DNA of 5,482 nt from Planctomycetota bacterium (GTDB lineage: Bacteria > Planctomycetota > Planctomycetia > Planctomycetales > Planctomycetaceae): NCBI GenBank assembly GCA_024278285.1, contig JAJRTM010000009.1, positions 1 through 5,482 on the forward strand, written 5' to 3'. The translations under genes and the position numbers were made by a program. Below, piece by piece: positions 1 through 5,411 of this stretch (its first letter is position 1; each line of letters starts with the position of its first letter). The notes beneath the pieces are model-generated. The model saw only the letters and a list, made by a program, of their open reading frames with translations. It searched no databases and was not told the origin of the DNA.

Positions 1-1
1 C

Positions 2-154
2 CCTTTCCTGCGACGGAAACTGACAATTGATGCTAGTAAACGCTCAACCTCAGTAGTAGACTGGATTGACCTTACCGACCAAGGCCTGCCTGCACCGTTA
101 TCACTTCTTGGTCAAAGTGATGCCGGGGAATCGCAGTTTTCAGAAATCAATTGA
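2..154 (+). CDS. 3' end of an unidentified gene (possible pseudopilin of the same operon)
   Basis: This is an open frame running in from the window edge, giving 50 residues and ending in TGA at 152-154. The frame contains RRKLTIDASK, then VVDWIDLTDQGLPAP, and ends QFSEIN. I do not recognise a diagnostic motif. It lies directly upstream, on the same strand, of GspL- and GspM-like genes, where type II secretion operons usually carry minor pseudopilin genes (GspI, GspJ, GspK). It could therefore be the C-terminus of such a protein; that identity is inferred from position only. The gap to the next gene is 377 bases, most of it an inserted repeat structure. The original spacing was probably much shorter. 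Confidence 0.55.
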   Translation, partial: PFLRRKLTIDASKRSTSVVDWIDLTDQGLPAPLSLLGQSDAGESQFSEIN

Positions 155-167
155 ACGAGAGATTAAT

Positions 168-188
168 ATGAAGTGCTACGTTTTGTGA
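168..188 (+). other. Six-codon reading frame with a good ribosome site, possible relic start
   Basis: An ATG at 168 is preceded by GAGAG at 157-161, six bases away, which is a better ribosome site than the one before the gene at 532. The frame reads MKCYVL and stops at 186-188, four bases before the REP-like repeat begins. It starts 14 bases after the upstream stop codon, a normal operonic spacing. It may be the former translation start of the downstream gene or of a lost gene, cut off when the repeat arrived, or simply chance. Nothing shows that it is translated. Confidence 0.2.
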
Positions 189-191
189 ACT

Positions 192-235
192 GGGTAGCCC
201 GACCGCTTTTAGCGGTTGGGTTGCGCAGCAACAAG
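192..235 (+). repeat. GTAG-type REP-like unit, left copy
   Basis: The unit opens with GGGTAGC. GTAG at 194-197 is followed at once by a stem: CCCGACCGCT (198-207), loop TTT, then AGCGGTTGGG (211-220), pairing along all ten positions with one G-T wobble. A second hairpin follows, GTTGC-GCA-GCAAC (220-232), and the unit ends CAAG. A GTAG tetranucleotide next to an imperfect palindrome is the signature of REP sequences mobilised by RAYT (TnpA-REP, Y1 HUH) transposases. No RAYT gene lies in this window, so it would have to act from elsewhere in the genome. Confidence 0.65.
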
Positions 236-282
236 ACGCTCGCGCCATGTGGTTTCCATTTTTTATTGAAGGTATCAATGAA

Positions 283-413
283 GGGAACCTCTATTTATTC
301 AAAAATATATGATTGAACGGAGAGTAGACATTCTCTTGTCTGCCTACTTGACAGCATGCTCAAACGAGACAGACAGGAATGTCTGTGCTCCTTTTGAATA
401 AATAGAGGTTCCC
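283..413. mobile_element. 131-bp MITE-like element with 22-bp perfect terminal inverted repeats
   Basis: Positions 283-304 (beginning GGGAACCTCTATTTATTC) are the exact reverse complement of 392-413. The element is flanked on both sides by TGAA (279-282 and 414-417), which fits a 4-bp target-site duplication. The interior codes for nothing convincing but is itself folded. It has AGACA/TGTCT at 326-341, ACAGACA-GGAA-TGTCTGT at 369-386, and a GCATGC palindrome at 354-359 near the centre. The whole element can therefore be drawn as one long hairpin. This is the anatomy of a non-autonomous miniature inverted-repeat element. Its parent transposase is not visible here, and I cannot name the IS family. 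Confidence 0.75.
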
Positions 414-441
414 TGAAATCAAAAGCACATGGCGCGGGCAT

Positions 442-485
442 CTTGTGCCTGACGGCACTCAGCCACTGAAGTGGTTGAGCTACCC
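442..485 (-). repeat. GTAG-type REP-like unit, right copy, inverted
   Basis: Read on the minus strand, this unit opens GGGTAGC, followed by the stem CTCAACCACT-TC-AGTGGCTGAG, with nine of ten positions paired. A second hairpin GTGCC-GTCA-GGCAC follows and the unit ends CAAG. It is 44 bases long, the same as the left unit. The two copies differ at many stem positions, yet both keep their hairpins, so paired bases have changed together. That suggests selection on the folded form or on recognition by a transposase, rather than simple copying. Confidence 0.6.
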
Positions 486-531
486 TGGTAATCCCTCCCG
501 GAACTTCCCTCAATCTAATTAAACAAATACG

Positions 532-2139
532 ATGAGTAAAATTTTAGCCGTAAGCTGGACTCCTGAACTTCTACGCTATGTTTATGTACAAAGCGAGAAG
601 AGCGATTCAATGCACATCATCGCTGTGGGAGAAAAGAAACGCATTGCAGAAGTACAGGAAAAACCAGCCGATTCGCAGCAGGACTCGCAAGAAGAAAAGA
701 ATCAACCTGCCCCCTCAATGAAGGGGCTTCTGAAAAGTCTTGTTTCAGAATTGGGTGCTTCCAAAGCGACGCTCCTTTTGTGCGTCAATCGAGGAGCCGT
801 CGATTCGGTCACCTTTTCTGTGCCGCCAGCCAGCGAAACGGAACTGCCTACGCTGGTTCGCAACATGGCTATTCGACAACTTCAAGGGATTAACGAGGAA
901 AACCTGCTTGATTTTATCGCTTATCCTCCCGAAGAAGATGGAACGCGAAAAGTCTCTGCGATGGTGCTGCCAGCCGAGCATCAACAGATGGTGCAGGAGT
1001 TGGTCGCTGCGGCTGGTTGCCCGATGCACCGAATTATTATCACGCCCCATTCGCTTGGAGTCTTCGCCCCGCCACAATCTGAAAACGACAAAACAGCGAC
1101 ACTTGTCATTAGCGAAGCTGCTGATGCGGCTCACCTGTTAATTGTGCAAAATAAGTTGCCGATTCTTTCCAGAACCGTGCGACTTTCTTCTGATATGAGT
1201 ACCGAGCATCGGGAAGAGTTTGTCGCCAGTGAAATCCAACGGACATTGCTGGCCGAAGATGTCGAAATTGGAAGCGTTGTTCTTGTCGGCAGCGAAGTTG
1301 AAACCGCCTTATTGAGTCGCTCGCTAGAGGGTCGTTACGATTTTGAAATTCAACAGGTCGCTTCAGCTTCTCTGATTGAAGGGGACGCCAGCGGAGCCGC
1401 TTTTGGAATTTATACTCCGCTGGTCGCCGCGTTGAAATCGGAAGCGATCGAGATAACGCCTGCCATCGATTTTGCGCATCCGAAAAAACCGCCTGTTCCG
1501 GTCAACATGCGAAATCGAATCCTTTCAATCGCAGCAGCAGCCATTTTGATTGCCGGAGGAGGCTGGTACTACGTGAATTCGCAGTTTGCTGAAATCGAAA
1601 CTGAAATTGTCAAGCTGAAAACTCGTCGAAACGAATTGAATGATCTGGTAAAAAAAACTCGCTCAAAACGAAACCTCGCCAAGGTATTGGCTCGCTGGGA
1701 AGGCTCTCGCATCGACTGGCTCGATGAACTGCGAGATTTAACGATACGCATTCCGTCCAGTCCAAAATTATCACTCCAGCAATTTACGGCTTCGCTAACA
1801 CAAAAAGGAGCAGTCGTTTCTTTCCGTGGAACAAGCCAATCTCCCGAAGCGATCCGCCAAATGGAAGTCAGCCTCGCCGATCAATATCATCAATTAAAAA
1901 CACCAGGCATTCGTGAACGAAAACAGGGCAAGGAAAGCATCTGGACCTTCCAGACAACAATGACAATCCGCAGCAGACCACGCGAAAAATACACCAGTCA
2001 CTTTTCCAAAGAAGAACTTGCCCAAAGAGCAGCCAGCAGCAAGAAGAAACCCGCAAAAGTGAAGACAACAAAAAGTAAAACGACTTCCGCAAAAACAAAA
2101 ATAAAGACAAAAAAGAAAACCGCGGAGGTGAAGTCGTGA
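532..2139 (+). CDS. GspL-like / PilM-PilN fusion protein of a type II secretion or type IV pilus assembly platform
   Basis: This 535-residue protein probably anchors the inner-membrane platform that couples a cytoplasmic secretion ATPase to pseudopilus growth. Residues 1 to about 325 form a soluble cytoplasmic region resembling the actin-like fold of PilM/GspL. It starts MSKILAVSW but lacks a clear phosphate-binding loop, as in GspL, so ATP binding is doubtful. One membrane helix spans about residues 330-348. A charged helix, probably coiled coil, follows at about 349-385. A PilN-like periplasmic region comes next, including RWEGSRIDWLDELRDL at 388-403 and a segment about 410-485. The tail (504-535) is very lysine-rich, 14 of 32 residues. 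The ATG at 532 is chosen because the similarity to the family begins there; it has no good Shine-Dalgarno site. The stop overlaps the next gene by four bases. The general role is fairly secure; the choice between secretion and pilus is open. Confidence 0.8.
   Translation: MSKILAVSWTPELLRYVYVQSEKSDSMHIIAVGEKKRIAEVQEKPADSQQDSQEEKNQPAPSMKGLLKSLVSELGASKATLLLCVNRGAVDSVTFSVPPASETELPTLVRNMAIRQLQGINEENLLDFIAYPPEEDGTRKVSAMVLPAEHQQMVQELVAAAGCPMHRIIITPHSLGVFAPPQSENDKTATLVISEAADAAHLLIVQNKLPILSRTVRLSSDMSTEHREEFVASEIQRTLLAEDVEIGSVVLVGSEVETALLSRSLEGRYDFEIQQVASASLIEGDASGAAFGIYTPLVAALKSEAIEITPAIDFAHPKKPPVPVNMRNRILSIAAAAILIAGGGWYYVNSQFAEIETEIVKLKTRRNELNDLVKKTRSKRNLAKVLARWEGSRIDWLDELRDLTIRIPSSPKLSLQQFTASLTQKGAVVSFRGTSQSPEAIRQMEVSLADQYHQLKTPGIRERKQGKESIWTFQTTMTIRSRPREKYTSHFSKEELAQRAASSKKKPAKVKTTKSKTTSAKTKIKTKKKTAEVKS
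2124..2131 (+). promoter_or_regulatory. Strong Shine-Dalgarno site that fixes the GTG start of the downstream gene
   Basis: GGAGGTGA at 2124-2131 is a near-perfect complement to the 16S rRNA 3' end and sits four bases before the GTG at 2136. It lies inside the lysine-rich end of the upstream reading frame. With the four-base GTGA overlap (2136-2139), it indicates translational coupling of the two platform proteins. Confidence 0.8.
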
Positions 2140-3062
2140 AACCGACCAGGCAACAACTTCTGTTAGGGTTTATGGCGTTGATGGGAATCTTCCAACTGGG
2201 AGATTACGTTCTCAATTCCATGATCCAGGGTCCATTGGAAAACCTTCGTAACGAGCAGGAAACGCTACAGGAAGATATTCAAAAACGAGAAAAATTACTT
2301 TCTGAAGCTCGGGTAGCAGGCAAGAAGATCGAGCTCTGGAGGAAGAAATCACTTCCCGCAGATATCGAAACCGCTCGGTCGCTTTATCGCAATTGGCTAC
2401 TCGATGTGATCCGCAAAGCGAAGTTACAAAACGCAACGGTCGGCTCTGGTTCTCCTGCCAATCGCTACGGTCTTTATCGAGCAATGCCTTTCGATCTCAA
2501 AGCACGCGGAACACTACTGCAACTGACCAACGCGTTATTCCGATTCTACAATTCAGATCAGTTGCACGAAATTAAATCGCTTCGCATAACGCCGGTCGGG
2601 AATTCCGGTCAGTTCGATATTTCTCTCGGAATCGAAGCGCTCATCATTCCCGGTTCCAAAAGAAAATCGCTCAGTACGGGAAAAGCAGAATTGCTTGTTT
2701 CATCCGACCCTCGCGATTACGCCATCATCGCCCGAGATAACATCTTCGGCATCGGTGTTAACAATCAAGATCCGATGAAAATGACCATCCTCAGTGCAGT
2801 GACCAGCCGAAACGGCAAACCAATCGCCTGGATTACCGAGTTAATTACAGGACGTGTTATCAAGGTCGCACCACAGGCACCCTTCGAGACAGTCGCTCTT
2901 TCCGGACGCATTGTTCAAATTGAAGAAGAAAGTGCAACCATCGAAACAGGAGGCCAACGAATGAAACTAACCATCGGTCAAAGCTTCGCCCAGGGGACGA
3001 TCATACAACCGGAAGCAACCGACAAATTGCAAACGAATTCCGATTCTGAAATCAACAAATAA
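2136..3062 (+). CDS. GspM/PilO-like inner-membrane protein with a C-terminal PilP/GspC-like domain
   Basis: This 308-residue protein likely pairs with the GspL-like product in the periplasm. A short cytoplasmic N-terminus is followed by one membrane helix at about 8-26 and a coiled coil at about 32-68. A PilO/GspM-like ferredoxin-fold region covers about 82-172, with MPFDLKARGTLLQLTNALFRF at 117-137 and then SLRITPVGNSGQFDISLGIEAL. A linker leads to a second domain from about 191 to 288, beginning DYAIIARDNIFGIG. Its beta-rich repeat pattern (AWITELITGRVIKV, then SGRIVQIEEESATIE) resembles the PilP or GspC homology region that contacts the secretin. Classical GspM is about 160 residues, so the extra domain accounts for the length. 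The start is GTG, supported by a strong ribosome site. The domain assignment of the C-terminal part is by pattern and less certain than the rest. Confidence 0.75.
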   Translation: MKPTRQQLLLGFMALMGIFQLGDYVLNSMIQGPLENLRNEQETLQEDIQKREKLLSEARVAGKKIELWRKKSLPADIETARSLYRNWLLDVIRKAKLQNATVGSGSPANRYGLYRAMPFDLKARGTLLQLTNALFRFYNSDQLHEIKSLRITPVGNSGQFDISLGIEALIIPGSKRKSLSTGKAELLVSSDPRDYAIIARDNIFGIGVNNQDPMKMTILSAVTSRNGKPIAWITELITGRVIKVAPQAPFETVALSGRIVQIEEESATIETGGQRMKLTIGQSFAQGTIIQPEATDKLQTNSDSEINK

Positions 3063-3147
3063 AGATCGTTCGAACAATAACTGTTGTATCTTCTGTTTGC
3101 ATTTCACAGGGTTGCGTCCAGCAGGTTCTGTACAATGACAGACAATT

Positions 3148-3389
3148 CGTTTAACGGCAAGCCGATCGCGACTGCGCAAGCAGGTATGCTGTTACTCAAG
3201 AGTTCCAAAATCACGCTCTACTTGTTGTTAAGCAAATGTGTCTCGATTGACCATGTACGGTATTGCAGGGAAGAATCGTAGCTGGCATCATTGGGCATAA
3301 TAACTGACGCGGTTGTTATCGTTTCGTTGCACAGCAAGCCGTCATTGTCCAGCCCACCTACGCAGTCGCGATCGGCTTGCCGTTAAACG
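3148..3389. mobile_element. 242-bp element with 29-bp perfect terminal inverted repeats, MITE-like
   Basis: Positions 3148-3176 (beginning CGTTTAACGGCAAGCCGATC) are the exact reverse complement of 3361-3389. Outside the arms stands ATT on both sides (3145-3147 and 3390-3392), a possible 3-bp target duplication. Similarity between the arms breaks off abruptly inside. The 184-bp interior holds no transposase. On the minus strand it is open for 54 codons between stops (3382 down to 3221), without an early ATG. The arms are unrelated to those of the element at 283-413, so this would be a different family. A long inverted repeat acting as a transcription terminator after the gene ending at 3062 is a weaker alternative, because the arms are 184 bases apart. 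Confidence 0.6.
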
Positions 3390-3799
3390 ATTGCGAGGAA
3401 AATCGTATTTGATGAGGCAAGCATACCAAGCTACGGTATCAAAGATACGACTGTAATTTACCGAGCGATCTTTAGATCACAGCTACTATTATCGACGTAG
3501 TGAATGATAGTTCGCCAAGCAGCTTTGTGATTTTATTGCAGAACCGTTTTTCTTTGCAGAATCAAATGTTTTTTTGGAACAATTTTCTCTGCTCGTTGTT
3601 TTGTTTTTTTTTAGCCTCTTCAGAAGAATTTGTGGGTGAATTTTGGTTCGGGGAGGTTGCCGAGGGTGTGGTATAAGGCGGTTTCGTAACCTTTATGATT
3701 GCAAAAACAGAACGAGTTTCTGATGATTGGTTTTAATCTGTTGATCATCTGGTTAAAGCATACACATTGTCACTTTTTTTGTATCAGAAAAACAATCCC
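3390..3799. other. Long non-coding stretch with small hairpins and a T-rich tract
   Basis: No confident gene lies between the inverted-repeat element and the receiver-like gene. Small hairpins occur: GTATC-AAA-GATAC at 3436-3448, GATC-TTTA-GATC at 3467-3478, and ACTATTAT paired with ATGATAGT at 3485-3492 and 3504-3511. From about 3546 to 3613 the + strand is rich in T runs. A protein-like short frame on the minus strand (3620-3748) is listed separately. I find no clear sigma-70 promoter for the gene at 3800. Confidence 0.5.
3620..3748 (-). CDS. Possible small ORF or gene fragment, 42 residues, unknown function
   Basis: The frame starts at an ATG at 3748-3746 and stops at 3622-3620. The first half is unremarkable. 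The second half reads like real protein: CNHKGYETALYHTLGNLPE followed by PKFTHKFF at the C-terminus. Codons in this part favour C-ending forms (TAC, CAC, ACC, CTC, GGC, AAC), unlike the T-rich DNA around it. It could be a tiny gene, the tail of a decayed gene whose upstream part is lost, or part of a dispersed repeat. It has no recognisable ribosome site and lies antisense to the leader of the gene at 3800. Function unknown; reality uncertain. Confidence 0.3.
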   Translation of the reverse strand: MINRLKPIIRNSFCFCNHKGYETALYHTLGNLPEPKFTHKFF

Positions 3800-4171
3800 A
3801 TGCCAGCTATTCATGTTCTTGAAAAAATGCCCTGGTTTGTTTCTGGATTGCATCGAGCGTTTCCGGAATTCGCGGATACTATTGTTTATTGTGATAATGC
3901 TCAGGACTTTATTGAACTGAGAAGCAGTTCCCTCAACGCATTGGCGGTTATTGATTTAGACTCTTTGCCCGAAGAAGGAATCTCCCTTATCTGTGCATTA
4001 TCCGCTTCTGAGCAAAATCAACAGGTTATTTTACTGGTGAATCGGTCTCAAAAGGCAATAATATGGGAAGTGATGCAGGCAGGATGCCTTTGTTACCTTG
4101 AGAAACCTGTCTCAATGCGCATACTAAGTCAATTATGTCAGCGAATTTTTGCCCGAAACGAGTTGGCGTAA
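3800..4171 (+). CDS. Stand-alone receiver-like protein with degenerate phosphorylation site
   Basis: This protein of 123 residues has about the length of one CheY-type receiver domain and no output domain. The C-terminal half follows the family well: VIDLDSLPEEG at 50-60, with D52 at the phospho-acceptor position and G60 in place; a hydrophobic strand VILLV at 76-80; QAGCLCYLEKP at 93-103, with the conserved lysine K102 and proline P103; and a final helix. Two features are missing. The N-terminal acidic pair that binds magnesium is replaced by HVLEKMP (5-11), and the Thr/Ser after strand 4 is Val-Asn (80-81). Normal phospho-switching is therefore doubtful, and it may be a pseudo-receiver acting by protein contact. 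I start at the ATG at 3800, where family similarity begins. A TTG at 3767 would add 11 residues. Neither start has a Shine-Dalgarno site. Its partner kinase or target is not in the window. Confidence 0.65.
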   Translation: MPAIHVLEKMPWFVSGLHRAFPEFADTIVYCDNAQDFIELRSSSLNALAVIDLDSLPEEGISLICALSASEQNQQVILLVNRSQKAIIWEVMQAGCLCYLEKPVSMRILSQLCQRIFARNELA

Positions 4172-4192
4172 ATTTATCGCTTTTGTTAATTC

Positions 4193-4214
4193 GCCCGTGA
4201 AATTGTTTCCGGGC
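4193..4214. terminator. Hairpin between the receiver-like gene and the Mrp gene, possible terminator
   Basis: GCCCG (4193-4197) pairs with CGGGC (4210-4214), and GAAA (4199-4202) pairs with TTTC (4206-4209), closing on a TTG loop with one bulged T. It starts 21 bases after the stop at 4171 and ends 22 bases before the ATG at 4237. No T run follows (TATTAAATACG), so an intrinsic terminator is only moderately supported. It could also act as a leader structure for the ATPase gene. Confidence 0.45.
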
Positions 4215-4236
4215 TATTAAATACGAATTTGGAAAA

Positions 4237-5307
4237 ATGTCTGCACAAATACCATCCGATTTATTGAACTCACTGCCACTCCCCGGTTTTGAACGAACAC
4301 TTGGTGAATTGAATCTTGTTAAGGATATCTCACTGGGTGACCGTGGCGTTTGTGAGGTGAAAATTGAACTACCTGTTCCCGGTTATCCTCATCAAGAAAA
4401 GCTGGGACAATTAATTCGGGAAAAAATCGCTTCCGTCGATGAACCACCTGCTGAAGTTTCTGTCACCTATTCACTGAATGTGAAAGGGGCGGAATCTGGG
4501 GCAACTGTTGGCCTGCGAGTTAAAAATGTGATCGCGGTTGGAAGTGGCAAAGGAGGCGTTGGAAAAAGCACGGTCGCTGCATCGCTTGCCTACGGTTTGA
4601 AATCGATGGGTGCAACAGTTGGGCTGCTTGACGCCGACGTGTATGGGCCGAGTATTCCGCACATGTTGGGGGCGACGGGTAAGCCGGAAGTTCGCGAACA
4701 TTTGAACCCGGATGGTTCGGTCATCCAGCGAATTCACCCGGTCCAGCACGATGGCCTGGCGGTGATGTCAATCGGTTTTCTTGTTGCAGAAGATAACGCA
4801 GTCATCTGGCGGGGGCCGATGTTGCATAAGTTGCTGACGCAATTCATTTCAGAAACGGAGTGGGGAGAACTCGATTATTTAATCGTCGATATGCCCCCCG
4901 GCACGGGCGATGTCGCGCTGACACTTTCACAAATGATGTCACTCGCAGGAGCGGTTGTGGTTTGTACGCCTCAGAAAATCGCGTTACTGGATGCCGTCAA
5001 GGCGATCGCGATGTATCGACAGGTGAAGATTCCCATTTTGGGCATGGTCGAAAATATGACAGGCGATCTATTCGGAAGAGGCGGTGCAAAGCAGACAGCC
5101 AGCGAAAAGAGCATTCCATTTCTGGGGGAAATCAGATCCGATCCAGCCATTCGCATTCGAGGCGATGAAAGCAGCCTGGGGCAGATTTTTGAAGAAGAGT
5201 CAGCAGCACGAAATAACCTGGAAGAAATCTGCACCAACGTCGCGATGGAAATTGCCCGGCAATATCTAGTCAAACCACAAGCCCCGACGTTGGAGATTTT
5301 GCAATAG
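4237..5307 (+). CDS. Mrp/ApbC-family P-loop ATPase, iron-sulfur cluster carrier type, lacking the CXXC motif
   Basis: This is a 356-residue cytoplasmic protein of normal family length. Residues about 5-82 match the N-terminal DUF59/MIP18-like domain in layout, but the cysteine of its usual CP pair is a tyrosine (PGYPHQ, Y50). The ATPase domain begins near 96. It has a deviant Walker A GSGKGGVGKST at 102-112 (K105 signature lysine, K110), switch I DADVYGPSIP at 132-141, and a Walker B/switch II region IVDMPPGTGD at 216-225. WRGPMLHKLL at 191-200 and VENMTG at 271-276 are further family hallmarks. In ApbC/Mrp the latter is followed by a CXXC pair that ligates the shared cluster. Here the chain runs directly to LFGRGG, and the only cysteines are C39, C243 and C332. 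The family carries or inserts Fe-S clusters; whether this member does so is uncertain. The ATG is close to a weak GGA, and similarity starts there. I withhold a gene symbol because apbC and mrp are both in use for this family. Confidence 0.9.
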   Translation: MSAQIPSDLLNSLPLPGFERTLGELNLVKDISLGDRGVCEVKIELPVPGYPHQEKLGQLIREKIASVDEPPAEVSVTYSLNVKGAESGATVGLRVKNVIAVGSGKGGVGKSTVAASLAYGLKSMGATVGLLDADVYGPSIPHMLGATGKPEVREHLNPDGSVIQRIHPVQHDGLAVMSIGFLVAEDNAVIWRGPMLHKLLTQFISETEWGELDYLIVDMPPGTGDVALTLSQMMSLAGAVVVCTPQKIALLDAVKAIAMYRQVKIPILGMVENMTGDLFGRGGAKQTASEKSIPFLGEIRSDPAIRIRGDESSLGQIFEEESAARNNLEEICTNVAMEIARQYLVKPQAPTLEILQ

Positions 5308-5383
5308 GGGATTTGTAGATTGGATTTCCCAGGTTTATCCAGCTAAAGCGTGATTGTGATAGAATCGAGAGAGAAGAAAAAGC

Positions 5384-5411
5384 CACGGATGAACACGGTT
5401 CTTCACGGATG
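5384..5411 (+). repeat. Short direct repeat with 10-bp period
   Basis: CACGGATG at 5384, CACGGTTC at 5394 and CACGGATG at 5404 lie at exact ten-base intervals downstream of the ATPase gene. The rest of 5308-5482 shows no gene and no strong terminator; only a weak GGGA/TCCC pairing follows the stop. The motif could be a piece of a dispersed intergenic repeat or a set of same-face protein contacts. Its extent cannot be judged from one copy. Confidence 0.4.

Larger units (their letters stand above)
192..485. repeat. REPIN-like composite: two inverted REP units carrying an inserted MITE
   Basis: The left arm (192-251) and right arm (426-485) are imperfect inverted repeats with no length difference between them. 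The innermost 11 bases of each arm (241-251 CGCGCCATGTG and 426-436 CACATGGCGCG) are perfectly complementary, as are the outer ends GGGTAGC and GCTACCC. Two inverted REPs around a short spacer is the REPIN arrangement. Removing the 131-bp inner element and one copy of its target duplication leaves about 159 bp. The structure fills most of the gap between the upstream gene and the GspL-like gene, so it may affect operon transcription as RNA hairpins. No effect is shown by the sequence itself. Confidence 0.6.

Noticed and set aside
348..353. Perfect TTGACA (-35-like) inside the MITE
   Set aside because: No acceptable -10 box lies 15 to 19 bases downstream, so I do not call a promoter.
192..485. 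CRISPR array or riboswitch as an explanation of the repeats before the gene at 532
   Set aside because: The repeats are inverted, not direct with unique spacers, and I see no known riboswitch core. Nested mobile repeats explain the structure better.
295..513. 72-codon minus-strand frame across the repeat region
   Set aside because: It runs through both the MITE and the right REP unit, so its sequence is dictated by inverted repeats. It has no ribosome site and no family-like pattern.
3084..3281. 65-codon plus-strand frame after the GspM-like gene
   Set aside because: It crosses the left arm of the inverted-repeat element, has an ordinary intergenic composition and shows no recognisable domain. 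It is most likely chance.
3350..3361. CTAC (GTAG on the minus strand) next to the right arm of the 242-bp element, suggesting another REP
   Set aside because: The adjacent bases do not form a convincing stem, unlike the two units at 192-235 and 442-485.
3699..3920. 73-codon plus-strand frame overlapping the receiver gene
   Set aside because: It overlaps the receiver gene in another frame. The receiver frame has clear family features and this one does not.
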